64,000 nt of DNA from Gnetum montanum (lineage: Eukaryota; Streptophyta; Gnetopsida; Gnetales; Gnetaceae), in the NCBI GenBank assembly GCA_015680685.1, contig MNCI01002303.1, positions 48,685 to 112,684 on the forward strand, given 5' to 3'. The stretch's first letter is position 1. Each line of letters opens with the position of its first letter. Of this stretch, positions 1-9,664 are shown piece by piece. The position numbers were made by a program, and so were the translations under genes. The notes under the pieces are model-generated. The model was not told the origin of the DNA. It made no database searches and was given only the letters and a program-made list of their open reading frames with translations.

Positions 1-545
1 GCTATCAACCAATGGGTGTCTTCTTGTTGTGTGGTTGCTACATACAGGCATTTTTTTATGTTAATTTCTTGGGCATACCAGTTGCATGCAGGCAATGCTG
101 AACATTCTTGTACGTAATCACCCCCTGTATCATTGTATGTGATGCATGGAACTTTCTTCTTCTCGATCTTTCAAAAAGTGTTTTCCTTAGATATTTCTAG
201 GGAAAGACCGTGGATTTCTAGGCATGCATTTATGGTACTTAGCCATGCCCTCCCCATTATTATTGGAAAGTCCCCTTTGTCATTGTTTACTTGTATCACT
301 AAGAAATCAACTGGGTATGACCAACCACACATAGTGGTAACAATGTCCTCCACCACTCCCAAGGGAACAGTGATGGATTGGTCAGCTAGCTCTAAGTGAA
401 TATTTCTCTTCTTTAGTGGAGGTAGGTTCCAAGCTTTATACATCTCTTGTGATATTAAGTTAACTCTGGAACTTGATCTAGAAGAGCCTTACATGGTTCA
501 TTCCCAGCAACTTGGAAATAGGTTAAAGGGCTTTTGGGGTCAGAG
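1..545 (-). pseudogene. R1 retropepsin (aspartic protease) region of pol, broken
   Basis: Minus-strand remains of the retrotransposon protease that would cleave Gag-Pol. Readable parts include a stretch ending in IIMGRAWLS (about 240-280), the conserved C-terminal retropepsin motif (usually ILGRPFL). The active-site region lies at about 463-482: a Leu-Asp pair is in one frame and the following Ser-rich stretch plus VNLIS in another, so a frameshift sits on the catalytic loop (normally D-S/T-G-A). A similar broken copy is at 53890-54285. The enzyme cannot be active as it stands. Confidence 0.75.
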
Positions 546-599
546 AATTTCCTAGGAAGGTGGGCCTCCTTAATCCAGTTAGTGATGACATGTGTTAAC

Positions 600-3137
600 A
601 TAACCATGTCCGTTGAGCTTTGTTTTTTGTTTGAAGGAAGCTCTAAAGCCTTATTTGATGGAGAAGCGTTCAGAGGCTCAATTGCTTATGGTTGTGAGAG
701 CTTGGTTGAACTTTTGATTCTAAAGAAGGGTCTCCTCTTTATACGGTTTTCAGAACTAGTAGTGGGTTGAAGGTTTATAGCTCTCGTAGCATTGCGTTGC
801 TACAGTTGAGTGGGGAGTTCTTCTTGGATTGTTGGAGCAGGTGGTAATGGAGCTATCAGTGTGAGAGTTGCGGATGGATTTGGAGAATGGTATGTCTGTG
901 GGTTGTCTCTCCCAGGAGAAGGAGTCCTATAATACTCCTGAGCTTGGTAGTGATGTTGTGGTGTCACATGACCAACCAAGTCACGTGGAGAGATTGGCTA
1001 CTGCATGTAGTAGCCATATGAGTCTAGTTGCCGGTAAGGGTATTGTTGCATTGGCGGTGGCATCCCCCATGACTGTGGGTATTGCCATTGCTGGTGTTGC
1101 TCAATAGGTTATGGTGGAGTTCCACTTGGATAATACATTAATGGTTGGTGGAATTGCCTTGGGTTACCTTGGGGATAAGGTAACAGTCGGGGTGCTTGTC
1201 GTTTGTTAATTCATGGGTTAAGTGCATACACCCTAGACTCTTGCAGATGTGAGATTACTGGGCAACATCCCTTAGGATGGTCATACTGGCATATCTCACA
1301 TCCACCATCATTTTCTATATCAAAATCCACAACCTCTTCGGTGATGGCCATTTTACCCTTACCTTTGTTACATGCATGGTCCAAATCCCTCTTTTTCTTT
1401 TTTTCATAGTTACTACTTTGCTCCTTAGACTCCTCTATGATTTTGAGAACAATTTCAAATCTACTATCTAAGGAGTTCCACATATGGTCTACCTTTACCG
1501 ACACTTCTGTTGTTAATTTTTAGAGTGGCAAGGTTTTCCTATTCACCATCTCTTCGAGTGGTGATTCTTCCTACTCCTTACAGAATCTCACTCCCCTTTT
1601 TCAGAGGGAAGGATCACAATTGTACTCTGTTACACTTTCTCTCTTACATAGCTCCCCTTCTTCCTTGGCTACTTGCTCCAACAATCTATGGATCTGATGG
1701 GACCTAAGCTTTGATAATCTTCCTTGGGCATATGTTCCAAGGGTTCTCCTAGTTTCATGCCTAAGTCCATCTACGAGATGGCGTAGTTGATCCTGCTGCG
1801 AGTAACCATGGCCTGGGCAACAATGTAATAGTGCATAATAATGGCCCATGGCAGCATCCAAGGGTTTGTGGTTTCCTTGCTTCCATCCTTGGATTTGCTT
1901 TTGCAGGTTGGATGCCTAGGAATATATTTGATATTTATTATTAAACAGTTCTAGCATCATACTCCACCTTCGAATGGATTCCAATTCTAAGGACCGGTAC
2001 CAGCTTTCTGCTTTCTTCATCAGTGTCCTTGGGAACAACTTTAATTTTTGCCATTCATTCTCGATGTTCTACAAGGCACATGCATTGTGAAATGCTTGTA
2101 AGTGGTTTTGAGGATTAGTGTTGTATCCCCCCTCAAATCATGGGATATTATTGATTTCTAACCTCTTGATCCTATTATATTTTTTGTGCCTTGTGGGAAT
2201 TCTTATAGCCTCCATGACATCTAACATGCTTTGGGTTGCAAGTAGGGGTTCTTCGTGATCATTTCTTTCATAGCGTCTGTGATGTCTATGTGGTTCCCTA
2301 CTCTCCCTTCTTCTATGCCATGATTCTCTAGAATGCCCTCATCCTCATTCCCAACTCTCTCATCAACGTTTCTCACTTTGCTTACCCTTATCCTCATGGT
2401 TAGGTTCCTTATGACTACATCCTGATACTGAAGGAGAGAGTGAATGTGACGATGAAGGTGAAGAAGAAGGAGAACCATCATCATGACGATGTTTCCTACC
2501 TTCTCTTCGGTGGTCTCGGCCCCAATCGTGATTACGATCAGACTGCTTTCCCTTATCATGCGTTTGTGTTCCCTCATTGAACACTTGGTGTTCGTGGGGA
2601 TTAGAACCAGGGTTGTGAATCATGAAGTGAAGGTTCTAATACACCACCTCCTGACCATCGTTAGGAGGAGAAACATTGTTTTGTGGAGAACCTATTGAAA
2701 TAGGTTCACCACCCTCAATTTCACTTAAGACGGGTGGAGCGTTATGGGGTCCTTTGCCCTTCAAAGATGTGTGGTGACTCTCCTGTCACAAATCCCATTG
2801 ACGTTGCACTTTTGTGGGATGGTAGTCCCTTGTGTTGTAATCACATGCAACATATTTCACATATAACTGTGACATGCCTATTCGTGTGAGAGCACGAAGA
2901 AGCATGTTGGGGACTGCTTGATCTTGGGGCAACACTATGTTACCCTCCAAGTCTCACCAACGCAGTTGTTCATCTTGATGAAGAATAAAGGTAAAGTCAG
3001 GTATATACTCATCATGATGAATATATACCACAAGGAATTGTTGAGGCACTAGTGGATCTTGGTTACATGTGTTGTGCTACCGACTGTCTCTTGTGTTGGT
3101 ACTAGGCGGTGAAGTGTTTTTGTGCGAAGAAGAAGAC
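600..3137 (-). pseudogene. R1 gag, long form, broken
   Basis: Gag polyprotein (capsid plus nucleocapsid) of R1, read downward from an ATG at 3137 (MSSSSHKNT). The N-terminal part matches the gag start of R8 at 63473 (shared TFILHQDE and NIVLP). Next comes a Ser/Arg-rich low-complexity stretch (about 2400-2620), then the retrotransposon gag (capsid) domain (about 2170-1600) with AESWYRSLE and WKQGNHKPLD. A CX2CX3HX4C zinc knuckle (CEICQYDH..) lies near 1285-1320; this spacing is typical of Athila. Several stops and shifts break it. The N-terminal block is absent from the shorter gag of R3, R5 and R7. The lower boundary is approximate. Confidence 0.75.
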
Positions 3138-3263
3138 ATTTTTGTCTTGTTCGGTGTGCTAATTATCGTTATCTTATTTTTTTGATCAACCCTAAGGGTT
3201 CATTCTAGCATCCCAACGATATGAATGATATCCTATGTTCTATGTAGTGCACAAACAACTAAG

Positions 3264-3281
3264 TCCCTAGTAATGGCACCA
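3264..3281 (-). promoter_or_regulatory. R1 primer-binding site (tRNA-Asp type)
   Basis: Read on the minus strand this is TGGTGCCATTACTAGGGA, one base from the LTR end. It matches the complement of the 3' end of plant tRNA-Asp (TGGCGCCGTTGCCGGGGA) at 13 of 18 bases, and all five differences are transitions. It would prime minus-strand DNA synthesis. Confidence 0.75.
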
Positions 3282-3282
3282 A

Positions 3283-4060
3283 TGATGAGTGGTGAGGTAC
3301 CCCTACACTCAACCATATGAATACGAGCCTCTCACGTGTGATCCAGTCAAACTCCAAGGACTAAGTGCTTACATACCTTAATGAAACACTTAAAGTTAAT
3401 CAATTTCTATCTTCCCAAACTTACTTATATTGTCACGGTTGTATGGTTAAGTAAGCTTGAGGTATATGATTTTTATATCTTTTATCTTTTTGATGTCTTA
3501 TGCTAATAGGGGAAGGTGAAGAGAACTAAGTGACTAACTTTCCTTAACTATTCACTAACTAAGTTCTAATTGTCCTAGCATCAGTATCCATTCCCACTTG
3601 CTGCACACACCTTGAACCAGTGCAGCACTACTGGGATTACCAAACACTACTCGTTACTAGGTTACCAAGTGTTACACACATGCGCGAAGCGGTCATACTG
3701 AATGCACTTAACTAGGAGAGTCAAGGGTTGAGAGAGATTAATTATCTAGGAAAGAATTTAAACATTTAATAGTAGTTAATTCCTATTTAGCTTAGTCCAC
3801 ATGCTGCAAGGTTTATCAGAAAGTTCGTCTTTATTGCCGTACACAAATGTGTGCTCAGGTACAATTTGCTCGAATAAAGATCCATTCACTTTAAGACTCT
3901 TACTGTGGGCACATGGAAATTATTCTAACTCTGGAATGGTAAAACTGCAAGAGTCTAGCTAAGGGACTAAATATAGATGCCTAAAATAGGGAAATCTGCC
4001 TCTTATTTATAGACATTACGGTGAGCTACGATATCGCGTACGCGATATTACGGCTCATCA
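3283..4060 (-). repeat. R1 5' LTR
   Basis: The LTR begins and ends with the inverted pair TGATGAG / CTCATCA shared by this family. In minus-strand orientation the U3 is very short (4012-4060) and is filled by a palindromic GATATCGCGTACGCGATAT block. A TATA box (TATAAATA) lies at 4004-4011 and AATAAA at 3830-3835. The R/U5 part aligns with the LTRs of R3, R5, R7 and R8. The next base right of 4060 is in-frame RT sequence of R2, so this is a true element end. Confidence 0.85.
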
Positions 4061-5080
4061 ATTATCAACGCTAAGCTTGCTCCTCAATAGAAAGAAGAAT
4101 TGCTGAATGTAATAAATAAAAGGTTGTAAGGCTTTACTTGGTCATATCCCAAATTAATTGGAATAGATCCTAAGATATGCCAACATAGAATTTACTGTAA
4201 CCCCTCCATGAAGCCTTGAAGAAAACCACAGAGACGATTGAACCTAAGCTAAAGCAAGTAGTTAAGGAAGAAATTGAACAGCTTCTCAAGGCTGGGTTCA
4301 TATACCCTATTGTTGATAGCAAATGGGTTTGCCCCTTAGTTATTATGCCTAAAAAGGAAGGCAAATGGAGGGTGTGCATAGATTTTAGGCTACTAAATAT
4401 AACAACATTGAAAGATCACTTTCCATTGCCATTTTTTGACCAAGTCTTAGACACCATCATAGGGCATCGCTATTACAGTTTTCTGGATGGATATAGTGGA
4501 TATAAAAAAATACAAATAGCCCTATAAGACCAAGCCAAGACTACATTCACCAGTCCTTGGGGAACGTTCACATACAAACAGATGCCATTTGGCTTGTGCA
4601 ATGCCCATGCAACATTTCAATGACTAGTTCTAAGCATATTCCAATAGCAGATAAGGAATGGCATGGAGGTCTTTATGAACAACTTCTCCACTTATGGAGC
4701 AAACTTTGATCAAGCCTTAGACTAGTTGGAGTAAATGTTAAAAAGATGTGTAGAAACCAATTTGGGGCTCAATTGGCAGAAAAGCCATTTGATGATCCAA
4801 GAAGGCATAGTACTAGGGTAAAAAATCTCACACACAGGGATAGAGGTAGACCCCAAGAAAATCAAAATTATCCAAGGAATTACCCATCAATGAGAAATTG
4901 TCAAAGATACTTGATCATTTCTTGGACATACTAACTACTATAGGAGATTTATTAAGAACTTTTCAAAGGTTTTCAAACCATTGGTGGAATTAATGAAAAA
5001 GGACGTACCTTTCGAGTGGACTAGGGAATGTGAATTAGCTTTCCAAACTTTGAAACAGAAGCTAGTAGAAAAACCCATTC
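4061..5080 (+). pseudogene. R2 reverse transcriptase domain, broken
   Basis: Ty3/gypsy RT that would copy element RNA into DNA. Visible blocks in order: KLKQVVKEEIEQLLKAGFIY; the KEGKWRVCIDFRLLN block (about 4350-4400); DHFPLPFFDQ; YYSFLDGYSGY (about 4470-4500), holding one catalytic Asp; and QMPFGLCNA (about 4580-4610). The catalytic F/Y-x-DD box reads FMNN, so both Asp codons at 4678-4683 have become AAC. The connection region continues to about 5080. Stops occur at 4525, 4621 and later. R6 keeps FIDD at the matching site, so the NN is a lesion rather than a lineage feature. Confidence 0.88.
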
Positions 5081-5551
5081 TACAAGCTCCTGATTGGTCC
5101 AAACCATTCCATATCATGACTGATGCGTCCAACTATGCTTTAGGAGCTGTACTTACACAGTTAGATGACTAGAAGCATCCTTATTACATCCACTGTGCAA
5201 GTAGAAGTACTCCTGGTGCACAACTTAACTACACTACCATAGAGAAAGAATTAATGGTTGTAGTGTTTCCACTAGAAAAGTTTAGACACTATGTATTGGG
5301 ATAAAGTATATATACATGAAGATCATAGTACAATCGAGTTCCTCATGAATAAGCCAATGGTAAGTCCTTGTATGATACGATGGCTTGTAATCTTACAGGA
5401 GTTTGATTTAATGATGATTGATTGCAAGGGCATTGAGAATGTAGTTGTTGATTATTTATCTCAGTTGCGATGTCAAAAAAAAGAGGATGAGTATCCAATT
5501 TTTGATCATTTCCTTGATGAATTCTTCTTTGCTGGTGTAGTGAATAATTAA
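5081..5551 (+). pseudogene. R2 RNase H domain of pol, broken
   Basis: RNase H that would degrade the RNA strand of the RNA-DNA hybrid. After [11 protein letters not shown] comes the catalytic TDAS motif (about 5117-5131) with [11 protein letters not shown]. Further on are LNYTTIEKELMVVV, HEDHSTIEFLMNKPM and the tail IENVVVDYLSQL typical of Athila and other gypsy elements. A stop follows QLDD at 5170 and another lies near 5300. The matching block in R6 is at 52155-52590. Confidence 0.87.
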
Positions 5552-6851
5552 TCACCCATGGAGACAAATTAGTACAATAGCATTCTTACTTATCTCCTCA
5601 CCCAAAAAACACCACAAGAGTTAAACCTTAAGAAGAAATAATAGTTTCTTCACCAAGCTAAGTACTTTATGGAGATCAATGGACAACTTTACAAGGTGTG
5701 TCTCGATGACTTGGTTTGATGGTATGTTCCCGATATAGATCAACTACGAGTTTTCCAAAACTCTCATGAGGGCCCTTGTAGGGGTCATTACATTGGAAGA
5801 CAAACGACCATCAAGATCTTACTTGCAATATATTATTAGCCTACATTATTTCGGGATGCCCATCATTTTGTCCAATCTTGTGAGTGCTGTCAACGTGATG
5901 GGGGAATGACTACTAGAATGGAGGGTTTGCAAAAATGGATTCAACCATTAGAACCCTTCAACATTTCGGGAATTGATTTTATGGGTCTGATTACACTAAT
6001 GTCCAATGGAAAATCTTATATTATTGTTTCGATTGATTACCTAACAAAATGGGCTGAAGCAGCTATTGTTAAAGATTGTACATCATCTATAGCTACACGA
6101 GTTGTTCAACAACAAATCATAAACAGGTTTGGTATGCCATGTGCATTTATTTCAGACAATGGTACACACTTCATAGGTGCAAATTTTTAGAAATTAATGT
6201 AATGCTTAGGGGTCGAGAATAAATTGACTACACCATACCACCCCCAAGAGAACGGTCAAGAAGAAGTCACCAATAGGGAGATGATGAAGATATTGACAAG
6301 AACCATTAGCAAGTTTAGGCAAGACTGGAGCACTAAACTGAACGAAGCTCTTTAGGCATACCACTCCACATGGAAACTCCCTACATGCTACTCTCCCTAT
6401 GAGTTAGTGTACAGTAAATTATCAATGCTTCCCATTCAAACTGAGCTCTGTACACTATCCATGACATGTGAACTCAACCTTGACCTTGATCTAGCATAGA
6501 AACAATGGTTAGTAATCCTTAACTTACTAGATGAAAACCGATTAGCTGCCTTGTCATCTAACAAATTGCACAAGTCATTCAATAAACAACATCATGACCT
6601 AAGGATTAGGAAAGTTAAATATCAATAGGAAGATAAGGTTCTCTACTAGAATCTCACATGTGCCACAACATACTAAATTTCAAACACTATGGAAAGGACC
6701 TTATATTATTTATGCAACTTTTTCTTTAGGGGCCATAACAATATACAAACCTGAGAGCTTGGACAAGAAGCTTTTGGTCAACATGCAACAAACCAAACCT
6801 TTCCATGAGCTTAGGACAGCTAGTACACATGTTACCTCTATTAATGGATAA
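5552..6851 (+). pseudogene. R2 integrase domain of pol, broken
   Basis: Integrase that would join element cDNA to host DNA. The N-terminal HHCC finger is partly readable (HEGPCRGHY, CECCQRDG near 5760-5900). The DDE core follows: first Asp in GIDFMG (about 5972-5985), second in SDNGTHF (Asp at 6155-6157), Glu in NGQEEVTNRE (Glu at 6263-6265). The D-to-E spacing of 35 residues is the family rule. A C-terminal region with FQTLWKGPYII (about 6670-6700) completes it. Many in-frame TAG stops fall at expected Gln or Trp codons, for example 6188 and about 6353. Confidence 0.87.
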
Positions 6852-7029
6852 CCCTACTTGCTATTTTAGATCTCCTCCTTCGAACTCAGTCATGGGGGAG
6901 ATGACCACCTATGCTAAATATTCTAGGCCCTCAATTCTTTTTGAGTTTTTGTTTTACACATTCTTTCATCTTTTCTTATTTTTGTTTTACACCATTGTTC
7001 ATGTTTTTACTGTTTCTTTGTTTACTTGA
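6805..7029 (+). CDS. small hydrophobic-tailed ORF after R2 integrase, hypothetical
   Basis: A 74-residue frame overlapping the integrase end. It reads MDNPT..F.SPPSNSVMGEM followed by a strongly hydrophobic Phe/Leu-rich tail that could be one or two membrane segments. R6 has a matching frame on the minus strand (50611-50820: MDN.T, SPPSNLVMGEM, hydrophobic tail), and R4 has a weaker match near 19790-19942. The tail lies in a T-rich tract found after gag or pol in every copy, so hydrophobicity may be a by-product of base composition. Whether it is translated is unknown. Confidence 0.3.
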   Translation: MSLGQLVHMLPLLMDNPTCYFRSPPSNSVMGEMTTYAKYSRPSILFEFLFYTFFHLFLFLFYTIVHVFTVSLFT

Positions 7030-8431
7030 TTTACTTTTATTCGTCATCTAATAAGTGCTCATGATGGTGGATTGAATTATATCATATTGATTGCTAATGT
7101 TTAGTTTTTACCTTTGAATTATGATGTTGATATTAAGGTATGGTTCTTTTGGTAAAACAAGTAATGAGTCTACACCGTTCACTCATACATACAACTCTAT
7201 GGTCTCCTTTGGCTTGCAATTATACAGTTCCCTTTTTCTAGGTAAACTTGTTAATGAATTGGTGGCTAGGTATTTTTCAAACCAAGAAAAGACCTAAAGG
7301 ATGAAAAGGGTGTGACTTCAAGGGGATTCAATGCATTGGTGTTGGCCATTCTCTTGGGTGCTTGGGTACTTTTTCTTGGGTTTTCTGCCATTCTAACATT
7401 CTTCAAATATTAGGAAGCTGAGTGAATAAAAATAAGTCTTTTCATGGTGTGGTTCTCACGCATAAACAAAAAAAAACAAAAAAAAAAAAAGAGAATGAGA
7501 ATTCAAAGCACACCCCTTAGACATTATAAAGCAATATGGCTACAAGCACTGGTTATGAAATTGGAAAGACATGTTACCCATGCTTGAAGGTTCCCTCTAA
7601 CTAAGGCCCTTTCTCACTTCTTGCTTCTCTATCTTGCTCTCTTCGAACTGGTGGTAACTCTTTGTGGAAGCATTCTTGTTACTTCAAGAGGATGGATTGG
7701 CTAAGTGTGTTGATGTGAGGCCATTAGATGTGGTTTGTTTAAATCTGAATTTGGATGAGTTCTACTCAGTCACATTAACCATAAAGTACACAAGGGACTT
7801 TACACAACCTTATTCTTGGGATCCATTCCATTCTCTCCTCTCTATGTTTCTTTCCATTTTTCACCTCATTGTCGATTTTATCATTAGTCCATTTCTGGGT
7901 TGATGCATTGTTTTTCTTTTATGAATTCTTGTGGGTAAGTCTTTAACTCTTACTTCAAAATGACATTCCTAGAGTCTACGGACCCTTTGGTTTGTGGGTT
8001 TGTCAAGGCATAAAAGGCATGAGCCTGCTTTGGGAAGGATCCACTGGCATTCCTTTTTGGTGCAAATGTTAACTTTTTTTCCTTAAACATTTCCTACAAT
8101 CAATCATTTCTTATTTCATCTCCATCCATGACATCCATTTTATTGGCATTACCATTATTATTTTTTTCCATCTTTCTTGTTCCTCATATTTTTCCATCTT
8201 ATAGCTACCAGAGGTTCGCTTTTAGTCGTGGGGTCCTAGCATAAATTTTTCAATTTTTTTCATTTTACTGTTCACCTAACCACTACACCTTGGGTAGTCA
8301 CCTATGATAAATCTTTGAACCAGTTTCTGCCATAACCACAACTCAGCCAATGTGCTTCATATGGAGGCAAGGCATCAACTGTATTGTAGTTTATCTATCC
8401 TTGCTCATTTGCAACTGTGTTGTGTGTGTAG
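6852..8431 (+). other. R2 non-coding spacer between integrase and aORF position
   Basis: About 1.6 kb with no supported gene. It starts with a purine-rich CATGGGGGAGATG (6891-6903) and a T-rich tract (about 6930-7050), then A-rich runs near 7470-7490. Three motifs shared with the other copies lie at 7308-7326 (GTGTGACTTCAAGGGGA), 7562-7592 (GGAAAGACATGTTACCCATG) and 8023-8050 (CTGCTTTGGGAAGGATCCAC). The ORF at 7664-7903 has no counterpart in the other copies and looks like chance. Confidence 0.7.
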
Positions 8432-8614
8432 ATGGCGATCATAAAAAAAATGGACTGGGCTTGGAGGAAGCACTCAGAATGGATCAGGACTAAAGCATTT
8501 ACAAAAGAAGCAAGTTTGGTGGCGTGTCTATGGATAAACAATGGAAGGTGCAATCTTAGCATTGGTGGAAACACGTATCATTTCCTTTCTCTCTCTTTCT
8601 CTACAAGTTGTTAA
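8432..8614 (+). CDS. short ORF at the aORF position of R2, unrecognised
   Basis: A 60-residue frame starting MAIIKKMDWAWRKHSEW, whose ATG directly follows the acceptor-like GTGTTGTGTGTGTAG, the same arrangement that precedes the aORF of the other copies. The protein itself does not match the other aORFs beyond the start, so R2 either has a different cargo here or a badly decayed remnant. R3 is inserted 71 bases downstream. Function unknown. Confidence 0.3.
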   Translation: MAIIKKMDWAWRKHSEWIRTKAFTKEASLVACLWINNGRCNLSIGGNTYHFLSLSFSTSC

Positions 8615-8680
8615 ATAAAGGCTTGGATGTCATTTATGTATGAGTGTTCACCACAATGGTCATGAACACTAATGTTGTAA

Positions 8681-8685
8681 TATGT
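8681..8685. repeat. target-site duplication of R3, left copy
   Basis: TATGT here and TATGC at 15930-15934 flank R3: a 5-bp duplication with one C/T difference, expected for a gypsy integrase and old age. Confidence 0.8.
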
Positions 8686-9498
8686 TGATGAGTGGAAAGG
8701 TACCCCTACACTCAACCATACGAATACGAGTGTTACATGCATGATCTGGTCAAACTCCGCAGACGGACTAGTTGTGGAATCTAGACAGTTGGCCTTAGGT
8801 TGCAGTTAGTTGTCTTTCCACATGGACTAGTGTTAACTTTGTCACGTATGATTTAGTCTAGAGTGAGGTGTATGATGGGTTTCTAATCTAACGCTACTCT
8901 TGAAGGCAAGGAAAGATAATATTAACTAAGCTAGGAAAGAAAGGGTGAGAGAGAATCTAAGCTAGCCTAAGTGCGATGAGCATCTATTCCTCGATCATTC
9001 GTACACATCTTGGACTTCATGCATGACTACCACTAGGATTACTAAGTACAAATCCTAGGTATGCCATTGGGTTACCAAGTAGTCATACTTAAATGCTCGT
9101 AATCAAGTCATACTCATTCCGCGTTTAATAGGAGTTTAAGGGTGAGAAGAGATTAACTAGGAAAGCAGTAAATAACAATTTATTAAATAATTAAGCTAAG
9201 TGAATGTTGCAATGATGAAGTAATCTTGATCTTTATTTCTGGTCATGTGCCTGTCCAAGTATGTCACACTCAAATAAAGGATGTCGTACAATTACAATCA
9301 CCACACTGTAGGCATACACTGGGAGGAAAAGGGAGAGAAAGAAATTAAAACACTTAAACTAAACCTGACTATCTTTCTAATTCACTAATACCTAACTAAT
9401 CTATCTACCTCTTATTTATAGATGAGTAGATAGGCTGCGATATGGCATATGCGATATCATGGCTATGATATCGCAATCACCCATATGATGACTCATCA
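8686..9498 (-). repeat. R3 3' LTR
   Basis: In minus-strand sense the LTR starts TGATGAGTCATC at 9498 and ends at 8686. TATA box (TATAAATA) at 9413-9420, leaving a U3 of only about 78 bp (9421-9498) that is filled with GATATC-containing near-palindromes. AATAAA lies at 9232-9237. It is preceded by the polypurine tract at 9499-9511. Confidence 0.9.
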
Positions 9499-9540
9499 TA
9501 CCCCCATGACTAAATGAAAGCTTGTCCTCGAGTTATAGTG
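9499..9540 (-). promoter_or_regulatory. R3 polypurine tract and conserved pre-PPT block
   Basis: On the minus strand, AACTCGAGGACAAGC then TTCATTTAGTCATGGGGGTA ends exactly at the 3' LTR. The same block precedes the 3' LTR of R2 (16031-16069), R4 (28991-29025), R5 (22569-22603), R6 (45627-45661) and, decayed, R7 (56396-56436). The purine run primes plus-strand synthesis. The upstream CTCGAGGA part is unexplained but is a common feature near plant gypsy 3' LTRs. Confidence 0.8.
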
Positions 9541-9664
9541 ATTACATAGTGGATAGGTATGGGATTATTGGATGGTGAAAATGGGATTATGTCGTAGTGT
9601 GGAATAAAAATAAAATAAAAACACAACACAAAGAATGTGCTACAACTAAAAAATTTGGTGGAAC

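Larger units (their letters stand above)
1..4060 (-). mobile_element. R1: Athila-type LTR retrotransposon, 5' part
   Basis: Minus-strand element whose 5' LTR (3283-4060), primer-binding site (3264-3281), gag (about 3137 down to 700) and start of protease (about 545 down to 1) lie in the window; RT, integrase and 3' LTR would lie to the left of base 1. Positions 1-520 align with 53880-54285 of R6, which confirms the order gag-protease-RT. At 4060/4061 the LTR abuts the middle of an RT-coding stretch on the other strand, so R1 appears to be inserted into R2; the second target-site copy is outside the window. All reading frames contain stops and shifts. Confidence 0.85.
4061..8685 (+). mobile_element. 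R2: Athila-type element, pol and spacer segment
   Basis: Plus-strand segment of an older element: RT, RNase H, integrase, a non-coding spacer and a short ORF. Its left side is cut by R1, so gag and protease should lie left of the window beyond R1. Its right side is cut by R3 at 8685/8686 and resumes at 15930, ending in a 3' LTR at 17030. The first codons at 4061 (INAKL) pick up exactly where R6 reads IINANL, showing the break is inside pol rather than at a natural end. Confidence 0.8.

Noticed and set aside
2483-2698. Plus-strand 71-residue frame
   Set aside because: Antisense to the Ser/Arg-rich part of R1 gag.
7664-7903. 79-residue frame in the R2 spacer
   Set aside because: No counterpart in the spacers of R3-R7 at the same place; chance frame.
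9421-9498. Terminal inverted repeats of a DNA transposon (GATATC palindromes)
   Set aside because: They lie inside LTR U3 regions next to TATA boxes and are bounded by LTR ends and PPT.
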